NCBI RefSeq assembly: GCF_000292915.1
Contig: NC_018514.1
Coordinates: 2,356,001 to 2,420,000, forward strand
Reading direction: 5' to 3'
DNA length: 64,000 nucleotides
Source of the DNA: Burkholderia cepacia GG4
GTDB lineage: Bacteria; Pseudomonadota; Gammaproteobacteria; Burkholderiales; Burkholderiaceae
Part shown: positions 8,196 through 16,785 of the stretch, one piece after another
Numbering within the stretch: the stretch's first letter is position 1
Layout of the letters: every line of letters begins with the position of its first letter
Translations under genes and position numbers: made by a program
The notes under the pieces: generated by a model
Told to the model about the DNA's origin: nothing
What the model saw: only the letters and a program-made list of their open reading frames with translations
Databases searched by the model: none

Positions 8196-8219
8196 GATAT
8201 GTACATACGAATATATCGC
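8196..8219. promoter_or_regulatory. Mo-box 4 (ModE-type operator)
   Basis: Left arm CGATATGTAC, spacer ATAC, right arm GAATATATCG. The right half is perfect and the left has one mismatch. It stands 52 bp ahead of the M24 peptidase start and about 115 bp past the porin stop. Confidence 0.66.
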
Positions 8220-8267
8220 GTTCCGCGCCGACGCGTCGGCTGGTTGCGTCATCCTTCACAGCGCAAC

Positions 8268-8288
8268 GGGCGCTCGCAAGGAGCGCCC
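8268..8288 (-). terminator. stem-loop after the porin gene
   Basis: A perfect 8-bp stem (GGGCGCTC / GAGCGCCC) with a 5-nt loop, about 48 nt downstream of the porin stop on the minus strand. There is no U-run, so termination is likely but not certain. Confidence 0.5.
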
Positions 8289-8335
8289 GCTCTCCGGACG
8301 TCGCCCGCTGCGGCAACGCCCGTGCTGCCCGTCGC

Positions 8336-9496
8336 TCAGAACTTGTGACGCACGCCGATGCGCGTGACGAACTGCGTGTTCGCGCCAGCGCTGCCGATGA
8401 ACGACGGCGACGAACCGATCTCGGCCTGCACCGGCACCACGCGGCCGTTGACGGTATTGCAGCCCGACGCCTTCTGGTACGCCGTGCTCACGTACACGTC
8501 CGTGCGCTTCGACAGCGCATAGTCGACGGCCGCGTTGACCTGGTGCCACTTTCCTTCGAAGCGGTCGTCGAGCTTCGAGAACGTGTAGCCGAGGCCCGCG
8601 CTCAGCGCCGGCGTGAACGCATAGCGGCCGCCGATCTCATAGTTGTCCAGCTTCGACGATTCGCCCGACAGCGGTTCGAACTTCGTATGCGTCCAGTTCG
8701 CCCACACGAGGCCCGCCGCGATCGCATAGCGTGCGCCGATGCCGAACGTTTCGAGGTCGCGCAACCCGAGCGTGTTGATGTTCGCGATGCTCACGCCGAA
8801 CGCGGGCGATGCGCCGTTCGGGAAGCGGATGTTGGTGTACGCGGCGCCGATGCCGAACGGCCCTTGCGCATAGTTCGCGCCGAAGCTGTACGCGCTCGAC
8901 GCGCCCTGCGCGCCGTTCGCACCGGTCGTCGTCGGCGTGCCGGCGAACTGCGTCGAGTTCGAGAAGCCGTACATCGCACCGAACGTCAGGCCAGCGAAAT
9001 TCGCGCTCTGAAACTTCACCGCATTGTTGATGCGGCTCGACGTCAGCTGGTCGAGATCGTTGATGTGATACGCGTAATTGCCGGCCGGCGTCTGGCTGCC
9101 CATCGTGTAGTTGCCGCCGATGTAGTCGGTCGAGAACGAGTACTGGCGACCGAACGTCAACGAGCCGACACCGTTCTTCGACAGGCCGACGAACGCCTGG
9201 CGGCCGAACAGCGCGCCACCCTGGCCGAGTGTGCCGTCGCCGCCGCTGAAGCCGTTTTCCAGCACGAACAGCGCCTTGAGCCCGCCGCCGAGATCCTCGG
9301 TGCCGCGAATGCCCCAGCGGCTGCCGGATGCGACGCCGTCACCGTACTTGACGAGCTTGTCGTGCCCCGACGACGTCGCCACCTTGTTCGAGTACGTGAT
9401 ACCCGCATCTATCAGCCCGTAAAGCGTGACACTGCTTTGCGCGTGCGCGGCGCCGAACATCCCGAGTGCGGCCGCGGCCGCGATGGTCTTCTTCAT
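8336..9496 (-). CDS. Gram-negative outer-membrane porin (OmpC family)
   Basis: A 386-aa trimeric 16-strand porin of the Burkholderia/Neisseria type. Signal peptide MKKTIAAAAALGMFGAAHA is cut before QSSVTLYGLIDAGI, the classical first strand. The chain ends in HKF, so the last residue is the aromatic needed for BAM-mediated assembly. Strands containing YGLIDAG, SRWGIRGTEDLGGGLKA and FGRQAFVGL are typical of the family. The start is the ATG at 9496. A perfect Mo-box lies 334 bp upstream, in an otherwise empty gap, so its promoter may be distant. It passes small solutes; specificity cannot be read from sequence. Confidence 0.93.
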   Translation of the reverse strand: MKKTIAAAAALGMFGAAHAQSSVTLYGLIDAGITYSNKVATSSGHDKLVKYGDGVASGSRWGIRGTEDLGGGLKALFVLENGFSGGDGTLGQGGALFGRQAFVGLSKNGVGSLTFGRQYSFSTDYIGGNYTMGSQTPAGNYAYHINDLDQLTSSRINNAVKFQSANFAGLTFGAMYGFSNSTQFAGTPTTTGANGAQGASSAYSFGANYAQGPFGIGAAYTNIRFPNGASPAFGVSIANINTLGLRDLETFGIGARYAIAAGLVWANWTHTKFEPLSGESSKLDNYEIGGRYAFTPALSAGLGYTFSKLDDRFEGKWHQVNAAVDYALSKRTDVYVSTAYQKASGCNTVNGRVVPVQAEIGSSPSFIGSAGANTQFVTRIGVRHKF

Positions 9497-10135
9497 GCTG
9501 CTTCCTGTTGTTGTGGACGCACGCGCCTGCATCGCTGCATGACGCGCGGCGTGTTGACGAAAAACACGATGACGAACGGACGCAAGCCGCGCCGGATCGG
9601 CCGGACGCGCGCACGCCTCATGCGCGGGTGCACGATGTTCGGGAACGATGCCGGTGTGGTCTTGCTGAAGCGGCATGCCGCGAGGGCAGTCGCTCGACTT
9701 GCAGCGCCGCTGCGCGTGCGCATCGGTTGCACATGCGATCGCGACGCCTTGCTTCGGCGATGCCGGCCAGAATCTCTTCCGGCTGTCGTGGAGCGGTGGA
9801 CTGCGTGTCGCCTGTCGGTGTCACGACCTTCGATATATCCTGCGGAATATATCGAGTTGTCATCAAGCGGTAAACAATTATTCGGGTTCCTGTCGCCTTT
9901 CGTCCACAGGCGCGCAGCGCATGCGACAAACGTCAATCCGATGGCGGCAGCCGACGCGCGGCGGGGTCCGCGCCGATATCCCGCATAATCAGGCGTTGCA
10001 TGGCGCCTCGGGGGTAAGCATTGTGCGGGCGCAGCAATTCAAAACAGGAGCGGGTGCGTTCCGGCTCGCCGCATGGCGGCGGCGCGCCCCCCGGGGGAAT
10101 ACAAGACAATCCCGCTGAAGACAGGATACCGACAC
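9497..10135. other. intergenic region with Mo-box 5
   Basis: About 640 bp between the porin and the acetyltransferase. One minus-strand frame is open over most of 9493-9936, but its Arg-rich product and lack of ribosome site argue against a gene. The only clear signal is the palindrome at 9831-9854. AT-rich stretches follow it up to about 9900 and may hold the porin promoter. Confidence 0.5.
9831..9854. promoter_or_regulatory. Mo-box 5 (ModE-type operator)
   Basis: The best copy: left arm CGATATATCC, spacer TGCG, right arm GAATATATCG, a perfect fit to CGnTATAT-N8-ATATAnCG with nine of ten arm positions complementary. The nearest gene reading away is the porin (start 9496, 334 bp). The plus-strand acetyltransferase starts 281 bp away. 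Confidence 0.7.
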
Positions 10136-10726
10136 ATGGACCGAACCGAGCACATCAGCATCGAACAGGCGATCGACCTGCCCGCCGACGAACTGAACGG
10201 ATGCGACTTTTCGTTCGAGATCGCATGGGAGCTGAATGCGCCGTACCAGGATTTGCTCGATTTGCGCGCGCTGCCCGTGCGGCGCAAGGACTACGGCTTC
10301 GACCCGGCCGGCTGGGCACGCGAGGCGTCCGGCGGCACCGCGCTGTTTCGGGCGACCGCGGGCGGACGCCTCGCGGGATTCGTCGCGATCACGGAAAGCT
10401 GGAACGGGATGGCCGAGATCGCGGAACTCGCGGTCGAACGTGCCTGCCGACGGCAAGGCATCGGCCAGTTCCTGCTGGCGGCCGCGGAAGCGTGGGCGCG
10501 CAGCCGCGGGTTCGGCTTCATGCGACTGGAGACGCAGGCGAACAACGTCGCGGCCTGCTGTACGTACGCCCGCGCCGGCTTCGTCGTGGGCGGACACGAC
10601 CGCTTCCTGTATGCCGACGGCGCGAACGACGGGGAAGTCGCGCTCTTCTGGTACAAGGACCTACGCGACGGGCAGCGCGCGAAGAGCCGGACGGTCGACC
10701 CGGAATCGGTGCGGCCGGTGTCCTGA
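10136..10726 (+). CDS. GNAT acetyltransferase, streptothricin-acetyltransferase type
   Basis: A 196-aa GNAT enzyme that transfers acetyl from acetyl-CoA. Acetyl-CoA loop RRQGIG at 105-110. The stretch SWNGMAEIAELAV, then MRLETQANNVAAC and GFVVGGHDRFLY, is the pattern of streptothricin N-acetyltransferases (Sat), which acetylate the beta-lysine of the antibiotic. The start is the ATG at 10136 after AGGAT; the reading frame is open 21 codons further. Soluble, single domain and convergent with the next GNAT gene. Resistance to streptothricin-like drugs is plausible; housekeeping amine acetylation is the alternative. Confidence 0.82.
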   Translation: MDRTEHISIEQAIDLPADELNGCDFSFEIAWELNAPYQDLLDLRALPVRRKDYGFDPAGWAREASGGTALFRATAGGRLAGFVAITESWNGMAEIAELAVERACRRQGIGQFLLAAAEAWARSRGFGFMRLETQANNVAACCTYARAGFVVGGHDRFLYADGANDGEVALFWYKDLRDGQRAKSRTVDPESVRPVS

Positions 10727-10763
10727 CGCGCGACGCCGAAGCGGTGACGTCAGGCCGGCGCGC

Positions 10764-11198
10764 TCAAAGCGTCTTGACCATGAACACGCGCGCCGTCCCT
10801 TCCGGCTCGCACGGCACCTCGCCGAACGCCTCGTAACCGTGCTTCCGGTAGAAATCCGGCGCCTGGAACGTAATCGTGTAGAGCACCGCGCGGGCGCACC
10901 CGCGCCGCTTCGCCTCTGCTTCGGCCTCGCGCAGCAGCCTGCTGCCGAAGCCACCGCCGCGCAGCGATTCCGGCAGGTAGAACAGGTCGATGAAGAAGAG
11001 CCCGAGCGACGTCCGGCCGGTGAGGCCGCCCAGCACCTCGCCGGTCGCGGGATCGGTCACGTAGACGTCGAGCGCCGCCGCGTCGGCTCGCCCCGTCATC
11101 GCATGGTTGAATTCGCCGAGCTTGCGGCTGATGAGGTCGCGTGCGGCCGGTTGTTCGGTGTCGGTCAACTGCAGGGAAACGGCGGGGTGCGCGGTCAT
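10764..11198 (-). CDS. GNAT family N-acetyltransferase
   Basis: A 144-aa GNAT protein. The core strand FFIDLFYLPESLRGGGFGSRLL carries the R-G-x-G-x-G/S acetyl-CoA loop, and the C-terminal FYRKHGYEAFGEV is the usual last helix and strand. The start is the ATG at 11198, with only a weak ribosome site. It is convergent with the Sat-like gene, 37 bp away. Substrate unknown. Confidence 0.85.
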   Translation of the reverse strand: MTAHPAVSLQLTDTEQPAARDLISRKLGEFNHAMTGRADAAALDVYVTDPATGEVLGGLTGRTSLGLFFIDLFYLPESLRGGGFGSRLLREAEAEAKRRGCARAVLYTITFQAPDFYRKHGYEAFGEVPCEPEGTARVFMVKTL

Positions 11199-11311
11199 GG
11201 TATGAAGGCGTGCGTACATGGGCCGCCGGACATGCAGTGTCCGCAGCGGTCGTCGCACGACTATAGCGCGTCCGCCAGCTGCGCGCGGTCACGCCGATCA
11301 TGACAAGAAGG

Positions 11312-11344
11312 GAAACGGCGGGCGCATCGCGCACCCGCCGTTTC
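11312..11344 (-). terminator. terminator of the pot operon
   Basis: An 11-bp perfect stem (GAAACGGCGGG / CCCGCCGTTTC) with an 11-nt loop starts 18 nt past the potI stop on the minus strand. The A/T ends of the stem give a short U-tract in that direction. Confidence 0.65.
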
Positions 11345-11362
11345 ATCACGCATGGCGCCTGC

Positions 11363-12207
11363 TCAAGCCGCCGCGAACGCCGCCTTCAGGTCGGCCACAC
11401 GACGCCGCTCGCGCGCGATCATCATCTGGTTCACGACGATCACGCCGATCGTCACCGCGGTGATGAACAGCGTCGCCAGCGCATTCATCTCCGGGTTCAG
11501 CCCGAGCCGCACGCGCGAGAACACCACCAGCGGCAGCGTCGTCGAGCCCGGCCCCGACAGGAACGCCGACAGCACCAGGTCGTCGATCGACAGCGTGAAC
11601 GACAGCAGCCACCCCGACAGCAGCGCCTGCGAGATCAGCGGCAGCGTCACCACGAAGAACACCTTCAGCGGCGTTGCGCCCAGATCCAGCGCCGCCTCCT
11701 CCAGCGACTTGTTCATCTCCTTCACGCGCGACTGCACGATGATCGCCACGTACGACACGCACAGCCAATTGGTTGGCCCGATCAGATCGTCCCATCCCGC
11801 GACCCTTCGGGCCAGCCGAACATCTGCTCCAGCGCAACGAACAGCAGCAGCAGCGAGATCCCCTGGATCACCTCCGGAATCACCAGCGGCGCGTTGATCA
11901 TCCCCCGTGTACAGCGTGAAGCCCCTTGAAGCGGCCGAAGCGCGCGAGCACGAAGCCCGCCCACGTGCCGATCACGACCGACGCGGTCGCCGTCAGCAGG
12001 CCCGATCTTCAGCGACAGCCACGCGGCCGTCAGCAGCTCGTCGTCCTGCCACAGCGCCGCGTACCACTTCAGCGAGAAGCCCGACCACACCGTCACCAGC
12101 TTCGACTCGTTGAACGAGTACACGACCAGGCTGATGATCGGGATGTACAGGAACAGGAAGCCGAAGGCGAGAACGCCCGTCGACAGCGGTTTGCTCGGCT
12201 TGATCAT
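11363..12207 (-). pseudogene. potI: putrescine ABC permease PotI, broken by several frameshifts
   Basis: The product reads as PotI, the second inner-membrane permease of the putrescine importer, but in pieces. The N-terminal frame holds the first membrane segment up to AAWLSLKIG, then shifts. MINAPLVIPEVIQGISLLLL and FGWPEG follow in the original frame, then the sequence shifts again and resumes at LCVSYVAIIVQSRVKEM to the normal C-terminus. Extra bases fit homopolymer runs at about 12001-12003, 11921-11924 and 11902-11906, with more disturbance at about 11762-11810. The ATG overlaps the potH stop by 4 bp. The clustering of indels within about 250 bp suggests a low-quality assembly patch, or a young pseudogene. 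Confidence 0.85.
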
Positions 12208-13193
12208 TTCGCGTCCTCCAGTTCCTTGACCTGGTAGTACTGGAACAGCGCCATCGGCACCAGCAACAGCAGCACCATCGCGACCGTCACCGCGGACGCC
12301 ATCGGCCAGTCCATGTTGTTGAAGAATTCATCCCACATCACGCGGCCGATCATCAGCGTGTCGGCGCCGCCGAGCAGTTCCGGAATCACGTACTCGCCCA
12401 CCGCCGGGATGAACACCAGCAGGCTGCCGGCGATGATCCCGTTCTTCGACAGCGGCAGCGTGATGCGCGTGAACGCGACCCACGGCTTCGCGCCGAGGTC
12501 GTACGCGGCCTCGAGCAGCGTGAGGTCCATCTTCACGAGGTGCGCATAGAGCGGCATCACCATGAACGGCAGGTACGAATAGACCATCCCGATGTAGACG
12601 CCCGCATCGCTGTGATACAGCCGCAGCGGCGTGTGGATGATGCCCAGCGCGATCAGCGCGTGGTTCAGCAGGCCGTCGTCCTTCAGGATGCCGATCCATG
12701 CGTACACGCGGATCAGGAACGACGTCCAGAACGGCAGCATCACGGCCATCATCAGCACGTTGCGCCGGCCCGGTTCCGAGCGCGCGATGTAGTACGCCAT
12801 CGGGAAACCGATCAGCAAGCACAGCAGCGTCGACACGGCGGCCATCTTCAGCGAGCTGAGGTAGGTCGCGATGTACAGGTCGTCCTGCAGCAGGAACGCG
12901 TAGTGCGACAGCTGCAGCGCGAAGTGCACGACGCCGTCCTTGATCTCGACGAGCGACGTGTACGGCGGGATCCCCATCACCTGGTCGGCGAAGCTGATCT
13001 TGAACACCAGCACGAACGGCAACGCGAAGAAGACCGTGAGCCACAGGAACGGCACGCCGATCGCGAGGTTGCGGCCCGACGGCAGGAAGCGCGACAGCGC
13101 GGCGAAACGGCTGCGGCGCTTGGCGGCCCGTGTCGCAGCGGTAGCACCGGTCGGCACCGGCGCGGACGGAGTGGAAGCGGAAGTTCTCATCAT
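12204..13193 (-). CDS. potH: putrescine ABC transporter permease PotH
   Basis: A 329-aa inner-membrane permease with about six membrane segments: the first near 45-67 (IGVPFLWLTVFFALPFVLVF), the last near 298-318. The cytoplasmic EAA loop that docks onto the ATPase is LEAAYDLGAKPWVAFTRITLPL. Residues 1-40 are a cytosolic Ser/Thr/Arg-rich tail. Two adjacent ATGs lie at 13193 and 13190. It sits 7 bp after potG and overlaps potI by 4 bp, so the three are one operon. It pairs with PotI in the complete transporter. Confidence 0.93.
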   Translation of the reverse strand: MMRTSASTPSAPVPTGATAATRAAKRRSRFAALSRFLPSGRNLAIGVPFLWLTVFFALPFVLVFKISFADQVMGIPPYTSLVEIKDGVVHFALQLSHYAFLLQDDLYIATYLSSLKMAAVSTLLCLLIGFPMAYYIARSEPGRRNVLMMAVMLPFWTSFLIRVYAWIGILKDDGLLNHALIALGIIHTPLRLYHSDAGVYIGMVYSYLPFMVMPLYAHLVKMDLTLLEAAYDLGAKPWVAFTRITLPLSKNGIIAGSLLVFIPAVGEYVIPELLGGADTLMIGRVMWDEFFNNMDWPMASAVTVAMVLLLLVPMALFQYYQVKELEDAK

Positions 13194-13200
13194 GTCGCCC

Positions 13201-14358
13201 TCACTGCGTCAGCACGACGCCGCTGGCCGGCGACCACGACACGAACACGTCGTCGTTCCACGACGGCGCGCCGTCGTGCAGCAGGTGCGAGCTCGACAGG
13301 TTCGACACCACCGTCTTGCCGCTCGGCAGCCGCACGTGATACAGCGAGTAGCTGCCCATGTACGCGATGTCGGTGACGACACCGCGCGCCCAGTTGTGAT
13401 GCGAGCCCGGTTTGTCGCGCGATACGTGCACGCGCTCCGGGCGCACCGAGATGCCGACCGGCATCCCGAGCGGGCCGGTCACGCCGTGGCTCACGTACAT
13501 GCGTGCCTCGAGGTCGTCGCTTTCGACGAAGATGTGATCCGGTTCGTCCTCGACCACGCGCCCTTCGAACAGGTTCGTCGAGCCGATGAACTCGGCCGAG
13601 AAGCGGCTGTTCGGGTACTCGTATACTTCGCCGGGCGTGCCGATCTGCACGATCTTGCCTTCGCTCATCACCGCGAGGCGGCTCGCCATCGTCATCGCCT
13701 CTTCCTGGTCGTGCGTGACCATCACGCAGGTCACGTCGACCTTCTCGATGATGTTCACGAGTTCGAGCTGGGTCTTCTGGCGGATCTTCTTGTCGAGCGC
13801 GGACATCGGCTCGTCGAGCAGCAGCAGCTTCGGGCGCTTGACCAGCGAGCGTGCGAGCGCGACGCGCTGCTGCTGGCCGCCGGACAGCTGATGCGGCTTG
13901 CGCTTCGCGTACTTGCTCATCTGCACCAGCGCGAGCGCGTCGGCTACGCGTTCCTTGATCTCGTGCTTCGGCGTGCCTTCCTGCTTCAGGCCGAACGCGA
14001 CGTTCGACTCGACCGACATGTGCGGGAACAGCGCATACGACTGGAACATCATGTTGACCGGGCGCCGGTACGGCGGCAGCGAGGCAAGGTCCTCGCCGTC
14101 GACGAAGATCTTGCCGGAGGTGGCCGTCTCCAGCCCGGCGAGCATGCGCAGCAGCGTCGACTTGCCGCAGCCGGAGCTGCCGAGCAGCGCGAACAGCTCG
14201 TTCTTCGCGATCGTCAGGTTCACGTTGTCGACGGCGGTACTGTCGCCGAATTTCTTCACGACGTTTTCGATGCGCACGAACGCGTCGTTCGGCTTGAGCA
14301 TGTCGGTCGTCGTCGCGCGACGCACTGCATCAGGTGTACTGAATGAATCCCGTTTCAT
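13201..14358 (-). CDS. potG: putrescine ABC transporter ATP-binding protein PotG
   Basis: A 385-aa ATPase subunit. Walker A GSSGCGKST at 60-68, Q-loop near MMFQSYALFP, signature LSGGQ at 158-162, Walker B LLLLDEP at 178-184, and a C-terminal TOBE-like domain from about 290. The start is the ATG at 14358; an internal ATG 19 codons in is also possible. First gene of potG-potH-potI. No periplasmic binding protein (PotF) lies beside it, so the solute receptor must be encoded elsewhere, or the operon has decayed along with potI. Confidence 0.92.
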   Translation of the reverse strand: MKRDSFSTPDAVRRATTTDMLKPNDAFVRIENVVKKFGDSTAVDNVNLTIAKNELFALLGSSGCGKSTLLRMLAGLETATSGKIFVDGEDLASLPPYRRPVNMMFQSYALFPHMSVESNVAFGLKQEGTPKHEIKERVADALALVQMSKYAKRKPHQLSGGQQQRVALARSLVKRPKLLLLDEPMSALDKKIRQKTQLELVNIIEKVDVTCVMVTHDQEEAMTMASRLAVMSEGKIVQIGTPGEVYEYPNSRFSAEFIGSTNLFEGRVVEDEPDHIFVESDDLEARMYVSHGVTGPLGMPVGISVRPERVHVSRDKPGSHHNWARGVVTDIAYMGSYSLYHVRLPSGKTVVSNLSSSHLLHDGAPSWNDDVFVSWSPASGVVLTQ

Positions 14359-14934
14359 GATGGTCCGTTTTGAGCAAGGTAAGCGAATGTCGGGCGTCAA
14401 GCTCGACCGCCGGCCGGCGCGGCACGCGTCCGGCAGGCGGCCTGCGGCGCGACCGGGCGTACGGTCGCGCGGTGCCGGCGGAGAGGGATCGAGCGATTCC
14501 TCATCCGGATCGAATCGCGCAAGGAAGCAGGTATCGGGGGCAACGTGCGACGATCAGCGGCGACGGCATCCGGCCGGCGCATGCAACCGCGCCGACCCAT
14601 TGCGCACGGCGATCGGCAGCGGCCGCTCGGGCACGCCGCCGGCATCGTCCGCCGCGCTGGCTGTCATAATGATTTCATCGGTTTTCATCGGGCTTTCCGC
14701 ACGTTTCTGTCGTCTCCAGTGCGAATTTTTAAACCCGTCAAAAACTTTTTGGATCGCGGATTTCCGTTCCGGACATTGAACGGAGTCGATGTTTGGCAGG
14801 GCGGGAAAACGGGGAATAAGGGGGACGCCCGCGCGGCAACGCACGGGCGGACGCCCGGCCGGCACGATGGCCGCCGGGCGGAGCGGAAGGTGGGGAAAAC
14901 GAGCAGTCGCGACGGCTGCGTCGCGCGGCTTGCA
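14359..14934. other. intergenic region with possible small ORF and hairpins
   Basis: About 575 bp. A minus-strand frame at 14554-14688 would encode 44 aa (MKTDEIIMTASAADDAGG...) behind GGAAAGCCCG. It could be a leader upstream of potG or chance. An AT-rich stretch at about 14720-14760 may be its promoter. A hairpin with arms CGCCCGGC (14852-14859) and GCCGGGCG (14873-14880) may terminate the deaminase transcript. Confidence 0.4.
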
Positions 14935-15402
14935 TCACTTCGCGTTCAGTTCCTTCCAGCGCCGATAGACGCGAATCGCGTCGCTGTGCTTCTGCTGGAC
15001 CATCGGCAGGCGCCGCTCCTCGATCGGCTTCGCATATTCGGCATAGAACGTGTCCAGCTCGAAGTCCTTGCGGTCGTCGCGATAGAACGGCGCATAGTCG
15101 TCGCGCGTCGTGATGTAGATCACGCGCTTCGGGCTGCAGTAGTACAGCGATCCGAGGCACATCGGGCACGGGCTCGCGAGGATGCAGATCTCGCAGTCGA
15201 TCAGGTGCTCGGTGCCGCGCTTGCGGCACGCGTCGCGCACCGCGAGGATCTCCGCGTGCGCGGTCGGGTCGCTGGTCTGCGCGACGAGGTTCGGGCTTTC
15301 CGCGACGATCTCGCCGTTGCGGACGATCACCGTCGCGAACGGGCGGCCGCCCTCTTCCACGTTTTTCATCGCGAGATCGATCGTGCGTGTCACACAATCC
15401 AT
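14935..15402 (-). CDS. cytidine/deoxycytidylate-deaminase-fold nucleobase deaminase (guanine deaminase-like)
   Basis: A 155-aa zinc hydrolase of the CDA superfamily. Zinc and proton-shuttle motif HAE at 49-51, and PCPMC at 78-82 with the two cysteine ligands. The C-terminal half (VIYITTRDDYAPFYRDD... FYAEYAKPIEERRLPMV) resembles bacterial guanine deaminases more than TadA. The start is the ATG at 15402, behind GAGG. It follows cynS by 109 bp on the same strand and may be the last gene of the cyanate operon. Release of ammonia from a purine base fits the nitrogen theme here; substrate is inference. Confidence 0.83.
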   Translation of the reverse strand: MDCVTRTIDLAMKNVEEGGRPFATVIVRNGEIVAESPNLVAQTSDPTAHAEILAVRDACRKRGTEHLIDCEICILASPCPMCLGSLYYCSPKRVIYITTRDDYAPFYRDDRKDFELDTFYAEYAKPIEERRLPMVQQKHSDAIRVYRRWKELNAK

Positions 15403-15511
15403 GACCGCGTCCTCGTTGAAACGGATGGGCGAAACCGTGCGCCGCCGGCGGCCGGCGCACGTCGGGCGGAGCCGCACCGCGCAACCTGGCGGCGGCGGCG
15501 CGGCAACCGCA

Positions 15512-15982
15512 TCAGAACGGTTTGGTCGGCAGGTACTTGCCGTCGAGCGTGATCACCGCGCGCGACCCGCCCTCGGGATCGTCGACCTTCTTCACGTCGA
15601 GCCGGAAATTGATCGCGCTGATGATGCCGTCGCCGAACTTCTCGTGGACGAGCGCCTTCAGCGTCGTGCCGTACACCTGCAGCATTTCGTAGAAACGGTA
15701 GATGGTCGGATCGGTCGGCACGCGATCGTCGATGCTGCCGCGCAGCGGAATGGTCTGCAGCAGCAGCACCGCGTCGTCATCGAGGCCGAGCTTGTCGGCG
15801 ACGCTGCGCGCCGCGTCGGCCGGCAGCGCATGCTGGCCGAGCAGCGCGGCGGTGACGAACGCCTCGCTCAGGCCGGTGCCTTCGGTGAGCTGCGCGAACG
15901 ACAGGTTCTTGCGCGCCTTCGCGAGCACGACGGTTTCGGCAAGCGCATGGCGCGCGGTCTGGCTGTGCTGGGACTGGATCAT
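15512..15982 (-). CDS. cynS: cyanate hydratase (cyanase)
   Basis: A 156-aa cyanase that turns cyanate and bicarbonate into ammonia and two CO2. Catalytic Arg96, Glu99 and Ser122 are present at exactly the E. coli numbers (YRFYEML and ISAINF). The N-terminal half is a helix-turn-helix-like bundle, and the C-terminal half forms the decameric active site. It is 30 bp downstream of cynT in the same operon, under the divergent LysR-type cynR. Confidence 0.97.
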   Translation of the reverse strand: MIQSQHSQTARHALAETVVLAKARKNLSFAQLTEGTGLSEAFVTAALLGQHALPADAARSVADKLGLDDDAVLLLQTIPLRGSIDDRVPTDPTIYRFYEMLQVYGTTLKALVHEKFGDGIISAINFRLDVKKVDDPEGGSRAVITLDGKYLPTKPF

Positions 15983-16012
15983 GGCAATACCTCGTAGGTG
16001 AGCAGAAAGGTT

Positions 16013-16672
16013 TCAGGCTGCGGCAGACAGCGCCGCGGGCGTGGCACAAACGCCGGGATGCTCGGCAAGGGAAACGAACCGGCCGGTCGCACCGTCGTAG
16101 GCGTCGATCGACCCCGACTCGATGTCATAAACCCAGCCGTGCAGCACGAGGCGGCCCTCTTCGCGGGCGAGCCGCACCGCGGGATGCGTCTTCAGGTTGG
16201 CGAGTTGCGCGATCACGTTCTCGCGCACCATCGAGTCGATTCGCTCGCGCTCGCTGCGATGCGTGCGCGCCTCGTTCACGACGCGCGCCGAATCGGCATA
16301 GCGCAGCCAGTGGCCGACGGCCGGCATGTGATCCATGCACTTGCACGTCGCGATCGCGGTCATCGCGCCGCAATCCGAATGGCCGCAGATCACGACGTCC
16401 GTCACGCGCAGCGCGGTCACCGCGTATTCGACCGACGCCGACACGCCGCCCGGCTCCGGGCCGTACGACGGCACGATGTTGCCGGCATTGCGGATCACGA
16501 ACAGGTCGCCCGGTTCGCGCTGCGTGACGAGTTCCGGCACGAGCCGGCTGTCCGAGCACGAGATGAACAGCGCCCGCGGGTTCTGCCGGCGCGCGAGATC
16601 GTGGAACAGCGCGGCACGCTCCGGATAGGCTTCGCGCTGGAACTTCAAAAATCCTTCGATGATGTCCTTCAT
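16013..16672 (-). CDS. cynT: beta-class carbonic anhydrase of the cyanate operon
   Basis: A 219-aa beta-carbonic anhydrase that converts CO2 released by cyanase back to bicarbonate, the cosubstrate. Zinc ligands Cys39 (CSDSR), His98 and Cys101 (GHSDCG), with Asp41/Arg43 forming the dyad. The start is the ATG at 16672 behind GGAGG. First gene of cynT-cynS. Confidence 0.95.
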   Translation of the reverse strand: MKDIIEGFLKFQREAYPERAALFHDLARRQNPRALFISCSDSRLVPELVTQREPGDLFVIRNAGNIVPSYGPEPGGVSASVEYAVTALRVTDVVICGHSDCGAMTAIATCKCMDHMPAVGHWLRYADSARVVNEARTHRSERERIDSMVRENVIAQLANLKTHPAVRLAREEGRLVLHGWVYDIESGSIDAYDGATGRFVSLAEHPGVCATPAALSAAA

Positions 16673-16746
16673 CGCGTGTCCTCCGGTGCGTGCGAGATCG
16701 ATGAAGGGCAGGTTACGCCCGACTTCCAATAACGTAAAAGATTGAT

Positions 16747-16775
16747 TTATGATCTATCGCATAAGCACGACTTAT
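16747..16775. promoter_or_regulatory. candidate CynR binding region
   Basis: Between cynT and cynR three related half-sites lie in a row: TTATG (16747-16751), CATAAG (16760-16765) and CTTAT (16771-16775). The first pair forms an inverted repeat with an 8-bp spacer. ATAAG/CTTAT forms another with a 5-bp spacer. This fits a LysR regulator that binds the shared promoter region. Confidence 0.5.
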
Positions 16776-16785
16776 AGGAACGGAC

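Noticed and set aside
9493..9936. Minus-strand 147-codon frame upstream of the porin.
   Set aside because: Arg/Pro-rich, no ribosome site, and it contains Mo-box 5; typical of a spurious frame in high-GC DNA.
7142..9988. 948-codon plus-strand open frame across peptidase and porin.
   Set aside because: Antisense to two genes with clear families; composition typical of reverse-strand frames.
14554..14688. 44-codon ORF upstream of potG as a firm gene.
   Set aside because: Has a passable ribosome site but no sign of conservation can be seen from one sequence; kept only as a note in the gap entry.
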